Assembly: GCF_023498005.1 (NCBI RefSeq)
Contig: NZ_CP097289.1
Span: 620,001 to 684,000 of the forward strand
Source of the DNA: Streptomyces durmitorensis
Lineage (GTDB): Bacteria > Actinomycetota > Actinomycetes > Streptomycetales > Streptomycetaceae
Reading direction: 5' to 3'
DNA: 64,000 bases
Below, in pieces: positions 35,553-43,946 of the stretch. The position numbers and the translations under genes are program-made. A model generated the notes under the pieces. It saw nothing but the letters and a program-made list of their open reading frames with translations. It did not search any database and was not told where the DNA came from. Numbering within the stretch: the first letter of the stretch is position 1; each line of letters starts with the position of its first letter.

Positions 35553-37205
35553 ATGACGGATGTCGCACCACTCACCGGACCCGGCCACAGACCCGGCCGC
35601 AGACCCGGCCGCAGACCCGCGAGGAAGGGCCCCCGCGTGGTGGTCGCGGCGGGGCTGACGCTCGCGCTCGCCGCAGGCATCGGCTACGCCGCGGAGCTGG
35701 GCCCCTTCGACCCCGGCCCTCAGATACCGGACCCGGAGGCGACGAGGCAGGCGCGTGCCTTCCTGGCCGACTGGGAGGCGGGCCGCATGGACCGGGCCGC
35801 GGCGCTGACCTCGAGCCCCGAGCAGGCGGAGCGTGTCCTGCAGAGCTTCACCGCCGGGCTCGACATCAGCAAGCCGACGCTGACCCCGGGGGCGACCACG
35901 GTCGGCGACGACGGTGCCGTGACCGTGGCCTTCACCGCCAAGATGCCCGTGACCGAGCTGGGCACCTGGACCTATGACTCGGCCCTGCCCCTGCGCAAGC
36001 AGGACGACGGCGCGTGGAAGGTCGACTGGGCGCTGTCCCTCGTCCATCCGAAGCTGAGCAGCACGGAGAAGTTCCGCCTGGAGCGGGAGGACTCGGCCGG
36101 GCCCACGATCACGGACCGCGAGGGCAGCGACCTGTCGGCCGAGACGCACCCGTCCCTCGGCCCGCTCCTCCCGCAGATCGCCGGGGGCAGCGGTGCCGGT
36201 CCGCGCGGCGCGGTCCAGCGCGTCGACCGGGCCACCGGTGACGTCAAGGGCACGGAGGCCTCCTTCGGCAAGAAGTCCGACCGCCCCGCCGACCGGCCCG
36301 TGGCGACCACCCTGGACGCCACCTGGCAGTCCGCCGCGGAGAAGGCGCTCACCGCCGAGGCCGACGGCAAGGACGCCGCGCTCGTCGCCCTGCGGATAGA
36401 CGACGGCGAGATCCTGGCCGTGGCCAACTCCCCCACCTCCGGGTTCAATCGCGCCGTCTCGGGCACCTACGCGCCCGGCTCCACCTGGAAGATCGTCACC
36501 ACCAGCGCACTGCTGCTCAAGGGCGCGGTCGCGCCCGGCGATGTCGTGGACTGCCCCCAGTACCTCACCGTCGGGAAGCGGTTCCAGAACGTCGAGACCT
36601 CCGAGTACCGGGGCGCCACCTTCCGCAAGGACTTCACCGCCTCGTGCAACACCGCGTTCATCAGCCTGCGCGACAAGGTCGGTGACCAGGAGCTGGGCGA
36701 TGTCGCCGGCAAGTACTTCGGGGTCGGGCAGAAGTGGCGGGTCGGCATTCCCTCGTACGACGGGTCGGTCCCGGTCCCCCGCGACCAGACCGAGAAGGCC
36801 GCGTCGATGATCGGGCAGGGCAGGGTGCAGGCCAACCCGTTGATCATGGCGTCCGTCACCGCGACCGCGGTGTCCGGCACGTTCCACCAGCCCACCCTCA
36901 CCAGCGGCAAGGACACGACCACGACCACCCCGCTGCCGCGCGAAGTCGTCAAGCAGCTGCGCGAGTTGATGCGCGCGACGGTCACCGACGGCACGGCATC
37001 CGTCCTTGCCGACCTGCCCGGCGACGTGGGGGCCAAGACCGGCACCGCCGAGGTATCCGACGACGCCCCCAACAACGGCTGGTTCGTCGCACACCGCGGC
37101 AACGTCGCCGTGGCCTGCGTCGTCGAGAAGGGCGTCACCGGCGGCGCATCCGCGGGGCCCGTGGTCCGCAGCCTCCTGGGCGCCGTGCCCGACGATCCCT
37201 CCTGA
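35553..37205 (+). CDS. Penicillin-binding transpeptidase with N-terminal NTF2-like domain
   Basis: The start ATG 35553 (AAGGAG 7 bases upstream) gives 550 residues. After an Arg/Pro-rich cytoplasmic tail (three RPGR-type repeats at 12-23) comes one membrane helix at about 28-46, an NTF2/MecA_N-like domain at about 58-165 and the transpeptidase domain: STWK (Ser310, Lys313), SCN (364-366) and KTG (495-497). There is no glycosyltransferase domain, so it is class B-like. PBPs with the MecA_N domain include low-affinity enzymes such as PBP2a; proximity to the bla genes makes a role in beta-lactam tolerance plausible. Confidence 0.9.
   Translation: MTDVAPLTGPGHRPGRRPGRRPARKGPRVVVAAGLTLALAAGIGYAAELGPFDPGPQIPDPEATRQARAFLADWEAGRMDRAAALTSSPEQAERVLQSFTAGLDISKPTLTPGATTVGDDGAVTVAFTAKMPVTELGTWTYDSALPLRKQDDGAWKVDWALSLVHPKLSSTEKFRLEREDSAGPTITDREGSDLSAETHPSLGPLLPQIAGGSGAGPRGAVQRVDRATGDVKGTEASFGKKSDRPADRPVATTLDATWQSAAEKALTAEADGKDAALVALRIDDGEILAVANSPTSGFNRAVSGTYAPGSTWKIVTTSALLLKGAVAPGDVVDCPQYLTVGKRFQNVETSEYRGATFRKDFTASCNTAFISLRDKVGDQELGDVAGKYFGVGQKWRVGIPSYDGSVPVPRDQTEKAASMIGQGRVQANPLIMASVTATAVSGTFHQPTLTSGKDTTTTTPLPREVVKQLRELMRATVTDGTASVLADLPGDVGAKTGTAEVSDDAPNNGWFVAHRGNVAVACVVEKGVTGGASAGPVVRSLLGAVPDDPS
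35578..35620 (+). repeat. 12-bp tandem repeats in the PBP N-terminus
   Basis: The unit GACCCGGCCGCA occurs about three times in a row (the first copy with small variation) and encodes RPGR units in the cytoplasmic tail of the PBP. It is in frame, so copy-number change would lengthen or shorten the tail without a frameshift. Confidence 0.7.
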
Positions 37206-37275
37206 CGGCGGGCCCGCCCTGCTCGCGGTCAGCGCCCGTGGCACATGAGCGCCCGTGGACGTCAGCGCATGGACC

Positions 37276-37971
37276 TCAGGAGTCGCGGCACTCCACGTGG
37301 CCCCAGCCGTGCGCGTTCTTCGCGATCTTCTCACCGGCGGCGTAGGGCTTCTGGCAGTGGCAGCGGCCGGGGAACTTGGCCTTGATGACAGCGCCCGAAC
37401 TGCCTGAACCCCCCTTGCCCGCACGCGCGGTGGAGCTCTTGCGCGGCCGGGCGGCGGGTGAGGCGCTCATGCGCTCGGGGCGCGGCTCCGGGATCGTGAG
37501 CGCCCCGTGGACGGTGCCTGCGGGCTCCTGCGAGGTGGCGGCGTCGCTGGCCGCGACGTCGGCGATCGCGTTGAGGTGATCGCCGTCCACCTGGTGGGCG
37601 GCGACGTGCCGGAAGGTCACCGTGCGGCCCTGCAGCAGCGCGTCGATGCGTACGACGAGCTCCTTGTTGGCGACCGGCTTCTTCGCCGCGGTGAGCCATC
37701 CGTTGCGCTTCCAGGACGCGATCCACTTGTTGACCGCGTTCATCGCGTACTGGCTGTCCATCCGGACCTCCAGCGGCACCGCGGGGTCCGTGGACTCCAA
37801 CAGCTCGGCCAGCGCGGTCAGTTCGGCCACGTTGTTCGTGGCGTGGCCCAGCGGACCGGCCTCCCAGCGCTGCGGGCGCTCATCGGCATCGGCGACCACC
37901 CAGGCCCAGGCCGCGGGTCCGGGGTTCTTCTTCGCGGCTCCGTCACAGGCGGCGATGATCAAGTCAGACAT
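37276..37971 (-). CDS. rnhA: Ribonuclease HI with Cys/His-rich C-terminal extension
   Basis: The start ATG 37971 gives 231 residues. The RNase HI catalytic residues are Asp in CDGAAKKNPG, Glu in NNVAELTAL, Asp in VRMDSQYAM and Asp in LNAIADVAA. The catalytic domain ends near residue 140; a linker of about 60 residues (Pro/Ser/Ala-rich) follows, then a compact tail with CHC, two further His and a final Cys (RCHCQKPYAAGEKI, GWGHVEC), which could bind a metal. The tail is not part of ordinary RNase HI. The enzyme degrades RNA in RNA-DNA hybrids. It is convergent with the PBP gene. Confidence 0.88.
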   Translation of the reverse strand: MSDLIIAACDGAAKKNPGPAAWAWVVADADERPQRWEAGPLGHATNNVAELTALAELLESTDPAVPLEVRMDSQYAMNAVNKWIASWKRNGWLTAAKKPVANKELVVRIDALLQGRTVTFRHVAAHQVDGDHLNAIADVAASDAATSQEPAGTVHGALTIPEPRPERMSASPAARPRKSSTARAGKGGSGSSGAVIKAKFPGRCHCQKPYAAGEKIAKNAHGWGHVECRDS

Positions 37972-38037
37972 CCCTCGATGATGCCAGCCCGCGGGCGGCG
38001 CGCAGGCCACCGCCCCTCCGGCACCGCCCGCCGGGCC

Positions 38038-38622
38038 CTACGCTCCGCCGTCGAGTGCGGGGGCGATGACGGCGAACGCCCGGTCGATCAGATCGGCGGG
38101 ATCCTCGGTGCCGTCGCTGTCGCTCCACCGCTGGAGCACGGCGTCGAAGGCGGTCAGCGCCATCCCGGCGGCAAGGCGTGGGTACAGGTCCACGCCCGCG
38201 TCGCGCCCCGCACGCCGCGCCACCTCCCCCGTGAGGTCGTCGCTCCACTGCGCCTGGCGCTCCAGGAAGCGTGCGCGCAGGGCGGGGGTACGCAGAATCA
38301 GCTGCACCACGGGCAGCACCCGCTCGGAGTGATCCCCACAGGCGGCGAGCGGAACCCATACGGCGTGCCGCAGCGCCACGGAGGGCCGCTCCTTCGCGGG
38401 TCGAGCCGCCAGCTCCGCGTGGATGCCCACACCCATGTCGGCCAGGAACTGGACGACCACGTCCTCCTTGGACGCGAAGTACCGGAAGAACGTCCGCCGG
38501 GAGACCCCGGCGCTGGTCACGATCTCGTCGATGGTGACCGCGTCGAACCCCTTTCGGGCAAGGAGTTGCAGCGCCGCTTCGGTCAACTCGTTCGAGACGA
38601 GCTGCCTTTTGCGCTCGGCCAT
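38038..38622 (-). CDS. TetR-family regulator
   Basis: A 194-residue protein from ATG 38622 (a GTG at 38646 is possible). The HTH is typical (LTEAALQLLARKGFDAVTID, IVTSAGVSRRTFFRYFASKE), with the FFRYFASKED ending of the AcrR-like subgroup. It is divergent from the short-chain dehydrogenase gene (105-base gap), and a 6+5+6 inverted repeat lies between. It most likely represses the dehydrogenase and itself. Confidence 0.9.
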   Translation of the reverse strand: MAERKRQLVSNELTEAALQLLARKGFDAVTIDEIVTSAGVSRRTFFRYFASKEDVVVQFLADMGVGIHAELAARPAKERPSVALRHAVWVPLAACGDHSERVLPVVQLILRTPALRARFLERQAQWSDDLTGEVARRAGRDAGVDLYPRLAAGMALTAFDAVLQRWSDSDGTEDPADLIDRAFAVIAPALDGGA

Positions 38623-38661
38623 GCTCACTTCGGGGCGGGAACTCACCGGGCCATGGTACAC

Positions 38662-38678
38662 GCCATGCCTCGCATGGC
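38662..38678. promoter_or_regulatory. Candidate TetR operator
   Basis: GCCATG (38662-38667) and CATGGC (38673-38678) are perfect complements around CCTCG, 14 bases before the -35 hexamer of the dehydrogenase promoter and 40 bases upstream of the tetR start. The position suits repression of both genes. Confidence 0.5.
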
Positions 38679-38691
38679 ACTCAGGATCCTC

Positions 38692-38720
38692 TTGACACTC
38701 AGTGCCACAAGCGACAACAT
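38692..38720 (+). promoter_or_regulatory. Sigma-70 type promoter of the dehydrogenase gene
   Basis: A perfect -35 box TTGACA (38692-38697) and CAACAT (38715-38720) are 17 bases apart. The gene's ATG is 8 bases after the -10 box, so the message is probably leaderless; no ribosome site is present. Confidence 0.55.
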
Positions 38721-38727
38721 ATGCCAC

Positions 38728-39666
38728 ATGACGCAGCAACAGCGCTGGACAGCCGAGCAGATACCGGACCAGACCGACCGGGTGTTCGTCGTCACCGGAG
38801 CCAACAGCGGCCTCGGCCTGGCGACCACGCGGGCGCTCGCCCGGCAGGGCGGGCACGTGATCCTCGCCGTGCGCGACGAGGAGAAGGGCCGCGGGGCGGT
38901 CTCGGAGATCACCGCAGAACACCCCGCCGCGAGCCTGGAAGTACGCCGCCTGGACCTGGCCGACCTCGACTCGGTACGCGGCTTCGCCGATCAGCTGCAC
39001 GCCGACCATCCACGCCTCGACGTGCTCATCAACAACGCGGGCGTGATGGCGCCGCCCCGCACGCTCAGCGCGCAGGGCCACGAGCTGCAGTTCGCCTGCA
39101 ATCACCTCGGCCACTTCGCGCTCACCGGCCTGCTGCTCGACCTGTTGGCGGCCGCGGGCAACTCCCGTGTGGTGACGGTGAGTTCGATCAATCACCGGCA
39201 GGGACGCATCCGCTTCGACGACCTGAACGGCGAGCGCGCCTACCAGCCCATGGGCCACTACAACCAGTCGAAGCTCGCCAACGCCGTCTTCGGCCAGGAG
39301 CTCCACCGCCGGCTGACCGCGTCGGCAAGCCCGGTGCGCAGCGTGCTCGCCCACCCCGGCTACACCGCGACCAACCTCCAGAAGGACACACCGATCGGCC
39401 TGTGGCGGGTGGTGCTCGGCCGTATCGGCAACCCGCTGTTCGCGCAGCGCCCGGCCGACGGCGCACTGCCCCAGCTGTTCGCTGCGACCGAACCGGGGGT
39501 GGAGAGCGGCCAGTTCATCGGGCCGGGCGGCCTCGCAGAGCTGCGCGGCGCACCGACGCGCGTACAGCTGGCGCCCGTGGCGGCGCACGAAGAGACGGGC
39601 CGTCGCCTGTGGGAGGTCTCGGAGCAACTGACCGACGTACGCTTCGCGTTCCCCGCCACCGTCTGA
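38728..39666 (+). CDS. Short-chain dehydrogenase/reductase (retinol dehydrogenase-like)
   Basis: A 312-residue classical SDR. It has the NADP-binding TGANSGLGLATTRALA motif (23-38), LDVLINNAGVM, VVTVSSINHRQG and the catalytic YNQSK. The Arg after the second strand (LAVRDEEKG) suggests NADP preference. The size and the C-terminal GANPLFAQ-type region resemble the WW-oxidoreductase/retinol dehydrogenase-like branch. The divergent TetR gene is the likely regulator. The substrate is unknown. Confidence 0.88.
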   Translation: MTQQQRWTAEQIPDQTDRVFVVTGANSGLGLATTRALARQGGHVILAVRDEEKGRGAVSEITAEHPAASLEVRRLDLADLDSVRGFADQLHADHPRLDVLINNAGVMAPPRTLSAQGHELQFACNHLGHFALTGLLLDLLAAAGNSRVVTVSSINHRQGRIRFDDLNGERAYQPMGHYNQSKLANAVFGQELHRRLTASASPVRSVLAHPGYTATNLQKDTPIGLWRVVLGRIGNPLFAQRPADGALPQLFAATEPGVESGQFIGPGGLAELRGAPTRVQLAPVAAHEETGRRLWEVSEQLTDVRFAFPATV

Positions 39667-39677
39667 CGGGGCTGGGG

Positions 39678-40637
39678 TCAGCGGGCCACGGGGCGGGTCA
39701 ACTCCCAGGCCTGGAGCGCGAAGTCGATGGTCATGCCGTGGCGTTCGTACAGGGCGAGCGCGCCGGTGCTGTTGTCGGTGTCCACGCCGAGACCGATCCG
39801 GTCTCGGCCCCGCGCCGCGTAGTGGCCGAAGGCATGACGCAGGAGATGGCCGCCCAGGCCCCGGCCGCGGGCCTGGCGCAGCACCCCGAGGGCGCTGATC
39901 CAGGCCATCGACGTGCGGTCGTTGCGGGTGTGCAGCACCGCCGCGTCCCCCAGGCCCTCGACGTGCGCGATCCAGATCCGCGACCAGTCGGCACGCTCGG
40001 CGTCGATGTCGTCCAGCCACTGCTCGTACGTGCGCGGGTGGAAGTCGAAGTGGTCGACGAACGTGTCCTGCACCAGCGCGTGGGCGCGCCTGCGGTCCGG
40101 CTCGGCCAGGCAGTCACGCAACGTCACACCGGCCGGCGGCTCGGGCACCCGGTCGGCGCCGGTGGACAGGGGACGGACCATCGAGTGGTAGCGCCGGACC
40201 GGGGTCCAGCCCCGCCCGCGCAGCGCGCCCAGGTCCACGGTGGGCGCGATGTTGAGGTGCAGGTGCACCACGGCGCGCTCCGCTCCGTTGGCGGCGGCCC
40301 GCTCGGCGCTGCGCGCCTCCATCAGGTCGAGCAGATGCCCGGAGGCCTGGGGCCGGTCGGGCAGCGTGAAGTACTCCACGTCGATCCGCTCGCCGCCTGA
40401 CTCATCCCAGAGCAGGCCGTACGCGATCAGCCTGCCGTCGTCGAACAGCAGCCAGGAGTCGTGCTCCAGGTCCACTTCGGGGTGCTTCAAGTCGGCCTGG
40501 ATCTCGGAGAGTTCGGTGTCGGCGCGGCCGATCTCCAGCAGGTCGATCTCGTTGAGCAGCGCGCACACCGCCGCCGCGTCGTCGAGTGTCGCCGGACGCA
40601 CGGTCAGGCCGGACGGAAGGGTGGTGGGCGCGGTCAT
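39678..40637 (-). CDS. Tandem-domain GNAT N-acetyltransferase
   Basis: A 319-residue protein from ATG 40637 with two GNAT-like halves. The N-terminal half (about 10-150) starts LTVRPATLDDAAAVCALLNE; the C-terminal half (about 165-310) carries the acetyl-CoA motif ISALGVLRQARGRGLGGHLL and the family ending NSTGALALYERHGM. Bifid GNATs of this kind include mycothiol synthase, although the residues specific to MshD are not evident. The substrate is unknown. The gene ends 11 bases from the convergent SDR gene. Confidence 0.85.
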   Translation of the reverse strand: MTAPTTLPSGLTVRPATLDDAAAVCALLNEIDLLEIGRADTELSEIQADLKHPEVDLEHDSWLLFDDGRLIAYGLLWDESGGERIDVEYFTLPDRPQASGHLLDLMEARSAERAAANGAERAVVHLHLNIAPTVDLGALRGRGWTPVRRYHSMVRPLSTGADRVPEPPAGVTLRDCLAEPDRRRAHALVQDTFVDHFDFHPRTYEQWLDDIDAERADWSRIWIAHVEGLGDAAVLHTRNDRTSMAWISALGVLRQARGRGLGGHLLRHAFGHYAARGRDRIGLGVDTDNSTGALALYERHGMTIDFALQAWELTRPVAR

Positions 40638-40686
40638 GAGCCCACTGTCCGATGCCGGAGGGCTTGACCGCAACGGACTTTCCCGG

Positions 40687-40719
40687 GCCGTGCCGCGGCC
40701 ACGAAGGCCCCGGCACGGC
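40687..40719 (-). terminator. Hairpin terminator
   Basis: Perfect 9-bp arms (40687-40695 and 40711-40719), 11 bases after the stop of the minus-strand GNAT gene at 40730. It separates the two acetyltransferase genes. Confidence 0.65.
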
Positions 40720-40729
40720 GAACTCCGGC

Positions 40730-41248
40730 TTAGATGCCGAACGGCGCGGCGTAGCGCACCGTGCCGCTGGGCAGCGGGCGCCCGGCGTCGAGGGCGAGAG
40801 CCATCATGGCCTCGTCCGGGACATCGATGCTGATGCCGATGCCGTACGCGGAGGCACGGCTGAAGCCGAATCGCGGGTAGTACTCCGGGTGTCCGAGGAC
40901 GGTGACGAAGCGCTCGCCCCTCCCCTTGGCGGCGTCGAGCGCGGCGCGGATGGCCACGGAGCCGGCGCCGGTCCTCTGATACTCGGGGAGTACGGCGACG
41001 GGGGCCAGGCACAGGGCCGGGGTGTCCCCGATGTGGCAGCGGGTCAGCAGCGCGTGGCCGACGAGCTTGCCGTCCTGGTCGGTGGTGACGACGGAAAGGC
41101 CGTCGATCCAGGCGACGTCGGCGCGCAGCGCGTCGACGAGGTCGGCCTCCGCCGGGGTGTCGAACGCGGCGGCGTTGATGGCATGGATGGCGGGGATGTC
41201 AGCGCTGGTCTCGGCGCGCGTGATCCAGGTGTGGCTCGTGTTGCTCAT
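40730..41248 (-). CDS. GNAT N-acetyltransferase, YhbS-like
   Basis: A 172-residue single GNAT domain. The acetyl-CoA-binding loop is APVAVLPEYQRTGAGSVAIR (about 82-101), and the YhbS-type sequence VTVLGHPEYYPRFGFSRASA follows. Such proteins acetylate small molecules or proteins; no substrate can be inferred. It is separated from the next acetyltransferase by a terminator and has a 398-base upstream gap. Confidence 0.87.
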   Translation of the reverse strand: MSNTSHTWITRAETSADIPAIHAINAAAFDTPAEADLVDALRADVAWIDGLSVVTTDQDGKLVGHALLTRCHIGDTPALCLAPVAVLPEYQRTGAGSVAIRAALDAAKGRGERFVTVLGHPEYYPRFGFSRASAYGIGISIDVPDEAMMALALDAGRPLPSGTVRYAAPFGI

Positions 41249-41646
41249 GATGGATGGAGATCCGTTTCATGGTGGGTTCGTGTGGGTGCCGCCCCGCGAG
41301 CTCACGCTCCCAGCGAGGCGCATGCGACTGGGGTCAGGCCGCGGCCCGGGACGTGAGGGTGGTCCGGGCGGTGCGCATGGCAGTGGCCTTGAGCGCGGTC
41401 ATCAGCCCCAACTCCCAACATCCTCGATCCGGATCACACACGAACGCCAGGAATCTTATCATCCGACCGCTTTGCGGCGTGGGACGCGCACGCCGCAAAG
41501 CGGGCGGGCGGGGGCGGCACCCTGTCGACGACGTTCACGTCACCGCTCGCCTCGGCCTGACCTCTTACATGTCCCCGACCTCTTGCATGTCTATGCCACG
41601 CCCCATAAGTTACCGATAAGTAACCACCCCGCCCGAGGGAGTCACC
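41249..41646. promoter_or_regulatory. Divergent regulatory region with direct repeat and palindrome
   Basis: This 398-base gap lies between the starts of the acetyltransferase and the crotonase. It contains a 16-bp direct repeat with two mismatches (41559-41574 and 41577-41592, period 18) and a GTTAC-N6-GTAAC palindrome at 41609-41624, 22 bases before the crotonase ATG. I see no coding sequence. A regulator of the TetR or GntR type could bind here; none is encoded adjacent. Confidence 0.45.
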
Positions 41647-42318
41647 ATGCCCATGCTCGACCGCCAGGACGACGTCTTCATCCTCGACATCGGGGACGGC
41701 GAGAACCGCTTCCACCCCGACTGGCTCGCCGCCGTCGACGCGGCGCTCGACGAGGTGGAGAAGGCGGAAGGGCCCCGCGCCCTGGTGACCGCCGCGACGG
41801 GGAAGTTCTTCTCCAACGGCCTTGATCTGGAGTGGCTCATCGCCCACGCCGAGCAGCGGCACGACTACGTCCGCAGGGTCCACGGCCTCTTCGCGCGGAT
41901 GCTCTCCCTGCCGGTCGTCACCGTGGCCGCGCTCCAGGGCCACACCTTCGCGGCCGGGGCGATGCTCTCCCTGGCCCATGACTTCCGGGTGATGCGCGCC
42001 GACCGCGGCTACTGGTGCCTGCCCGAGGTCGACATCAACATCCCCTTCACCCCGGGCATGTCCGCACTGATCCAGGCACGGCTGACCCCGCAGACCGCGC
42101 ACGAGGCCATGACGACCGGCCGCCGCTACGGCGGTCACGACGCCCTGGCCGCCGCCGTCGTCGACCGGGCGGTGGACGAAGAGGCCGTCCGACGGGCGGC
42201 AGTGGAGATCGCCCGTTCCCAGGTGGGCAAGGCAGGCCCCACCCTCGGCACCATCAAGACCCGCATGTACGCCCCCGCGCTTGCCGCCTTGCGGGACAAG
42301 GACAACACGCTCGACTGA
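41647..42318 (+). CDS. Enoyl-CoA hydratase/isomerase family protein
   Basis: A 223-residue crotonase-fold protein, shorter than the usual 255-260. The oxyanion-hole segments are FFSNGLDLEWL and LQGHTFAAGAMLSLAHDFRV; the catalytic Glu expected in the second block of hydratases (WCLPEVDINI) corresponds to Glu in the delta3-delta2-enoyl-CoA isomerase group. The sequence resembles that isomerase branch (peroxisomal ECI2-like), which shifts double bonds during fatty-acid oxidation. It is preceded by GAGGGAG and a palindromic upstream site. Confidence 0.87.
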   Translation: MPMLDRQDDVFILDIGDGENRFHPDWLAAVDAALDEVEKAEGPRALVTAATGKFFSNGLDLEWLIAHAEQRHDYVRRVHGLFARMLSLPVVTVAALQGHTFAAGAMLSLAHDFRVMRADRGYWCLPEVDINIPFTPGMSALIQARLTPQTAHEAMTTGRRYGGHDALAAAVVDRAVDEEAVRRAAVEIARSQVGKAGPTLGTIKTRMYAPALAALRDKDNTLD

Positions 42319-42417
42319 CACCAGGCGTAGGGAGGGGTGGACGGGGGACTCGGGAGCGAGACAGATTGTGCATCGGGATGCGCACGGGCTTCCGTACGAC
42401 GACCACAGGGAGGCGCG

Positions 42418-42864
42418 ATGTCTACGCAGACCCATCGCCTCATCATCAACGAGCTCGCGCGGTGCGACGAGTGTGCCGTACTGCGCGTGAGCGGTGAACT
42501 CGACCAGAACGCCGAGAAGTTCTTCCTGCGGACGCTCGGCGCCTCCGTCATGGCGGGTCATCGACATCTCGTTCTCGATGTGACGGCGTTGGTGTTCTGC
42601 GATTCCCGCGGGCTCAACTGCCTGCTCGGCGTGCGGTGGCTGCTGCGGCGCCGCGAGGGTCAGCTCCTGCTGGCGGGGACAGGCCGCCACCTCGCCGAAC
42701 TCCTCGCGCTGACCGGCAGCTCGGACATCTTCCCCCGCTACCTCACCGTGGGCCAGGCCCTCCTGTCCCTGCCGCCGTCCCACCGCCCCACCTGGCCGCC
42801 CGCGTCCTTCCTCCCGGACGGCAAGCCGAGCGACTCCCCGCCATGTGGACCCGGATCGCCCTGA
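42418..42864 (+). CDS. STAS-domain anti-sigma factor antagonist
   Basis: The start ATG 42418 (AGGGAGG 5 bases upstream) gives 148 residues. The STAS fold is clear: LRVSGELDQNAEKFFLRTL, then LVLDVTALVFCDSRGLNCLL, with the phosphorylatable Ser in CDSRG. Streptomyces proteins of this kind switch partner anti-sigma factors of the SpoIIAB/RsbW class and control stress or developmental sigma factors. No kinase or phosphatase partner is in the window. The C-terminal 30 residues are Pro/Ser-rich and probably disordered. Confidence 0.9.
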   Translation: MSTQTHRLIINELARCDECAVLRVSGELDQNAEKFFLRTLGASVMAGHRHLVLDVTALVFCDSRGLNCLLGVRWLLRRREGQLLLAGTGRHLAELLALTGSSDIFPRYLTVGQALLSLPPSHRPTWPPASFLPDGKPSDSPPCGPGSP

Positions 42865-42879
42865 CCACCGGCGCCGTGG

Positions 42880-43887
42880 CTACTCGGCGCGGGCCAGGGC
42901 GATCGCGCCCTGGAGCCGCTCCCCCGCCTCGTACATCATGTAAGGCACGCCGTTCTCCGTTCCGAAACTCGGTGAGGCGCTGCGGCCGTTGTCCGGCGCC
43001 GCGTCCATCGAGTTGTGGAAGATCCCGAGGTGATCACGGCGGGAGAAGTCCTTGCCGACCTCGGTGATCAGTATGTTGCCGCCGCTTCCCTTGTCCGTGT
43101 TGTAGACGACGTAGGCACTGTCCCCGCGCGTCAGCAGGTGCGGACCGCCCACGTTCTGCGCGCCCACGTCGGCGTGCCGGATCAACGGTGTCTGGTCGAA
43201 GGTCCAGTTGCGCCCGTCGGCCGACCAACCCCAGGCGATGTCACGGTAGTTGGTGGTGTTGTTCAGCATGAAGAGCATCACGTAGCGGGCGCCCCGGGAC
43301 GGCATGTCGTGCCGGAACACGCGGGCGTAGGACGTCTCGGTCGAACCGCTCGGCAGCATCGAGGTGGAGAGCACCACCTTGTCGTACGTGAAGTGGATGC
43401 CGTCCTTGGAGCGGGCGAGACGGGTCGTGGTGTTCTCCCCGTGGAAGTACAGCCACATCTCCTTGGCGTCCTCATTCCACAGCACGTGCGGCGACGAGAC
43501 GTGGCTGACCTTGTAGTGCGGCTGCCAGTCGTTGGTGACGAGCGGGTTGGCCGCGTACTCCGTGAAGGGCCCGTCGATCGAGTCGCCGTAGGCCAGGCAG
43601 ATGCCGCCGGGGGCGTCGTGCGGGGCGTAGTAGAGGTAGTAGCGGCCCAGTGCGCCGGAGACGCGGCCGACGGTGCCGCGCAGGCACGGGAAGATGATCT
43701 CGCCCGTGGGGTTGTACGCGAGGTCCGAAGGCTTCAGGACCGTCCGCACGTAGGCGTAGTCGGGGAAGCCGCCGGGCGCCGCCGCGGCAGGCCCCGCCGT
43801 CCCCGCCCCGATCGCCAGGGCCGTGCCGGTGGCGGCCGCCCCGCGCAGGAAGACGCGGCGCGGGAAAGTGTGCTGAGGCTCGTTCAT
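42880..43887 (-). CDS. Tat-exported five-bladed beta-propeller protein (GH43/GH117-like)
   Basis: A 335-residue protein with a twin-arginine signal (FPRRVFLRGAAATGTALAIG) and an AxA cleavage site near residue 37, so it is exported folded. The mature part has the repeated strand patterns of a glycosidase beta-propeller: YYLYYAPHDAPGGICLAYGD, SIDGPFTEY, HVSSPHVLWNEDAKEMWLYF, ARSKDGIHF and MMYEAGERLQGAIALARAE. These match sugar-processing propellers, but catalytic acids cannot be assigned. It ends the minus-strand block of the hyuA locus, 59 bases after the permease, with GGAG before its ATG. Confidence 0.75.
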   Translation of the reverse strand: MNEPQHTFPRRVFLRGAAATGTALAIGAGTAGPAAAAPGGFPDYAYVRTVLKPSDLAYNPTGEIIFPCLRGTVGRVSGALGRYYLYYAPHDAPGGICLAYGDSIDGPFTEYAANPLVTNDWQPHYKVSHVSSPHVLWNEDAKEMWLYFHGENTTTRLARSKDGIHFTYDKVVLSTSMLPSGSTETSYARVFRHDMPSRGARYVMLFMLNNTTNYRDIAWGWSADGRNWTFDQTPLIRHADVGAQNVGGPHLLTRGDSAYVVYNTDKGSGGNILITEVGKDFSRRDHLGIFHNSMDAAPDNGRSASPSFGTENGVPYMMYEAGERLQGAIALARAE

Positions 43888-43946
43888 TTCTGTGCTCCGT
43901 CCCGGGAGTTGAATGTCAGAGGTGGGTCAGGCGGGTCAGCCGTAGG

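Noticed and set aside
37507..39666. Fusion-like 719-residue frame ending in the short-chain dehydrogenase
   Set aside because: Only the part from ATG 38728 has SDR homology; the rest is antisense to RNase HI and TetR genes.
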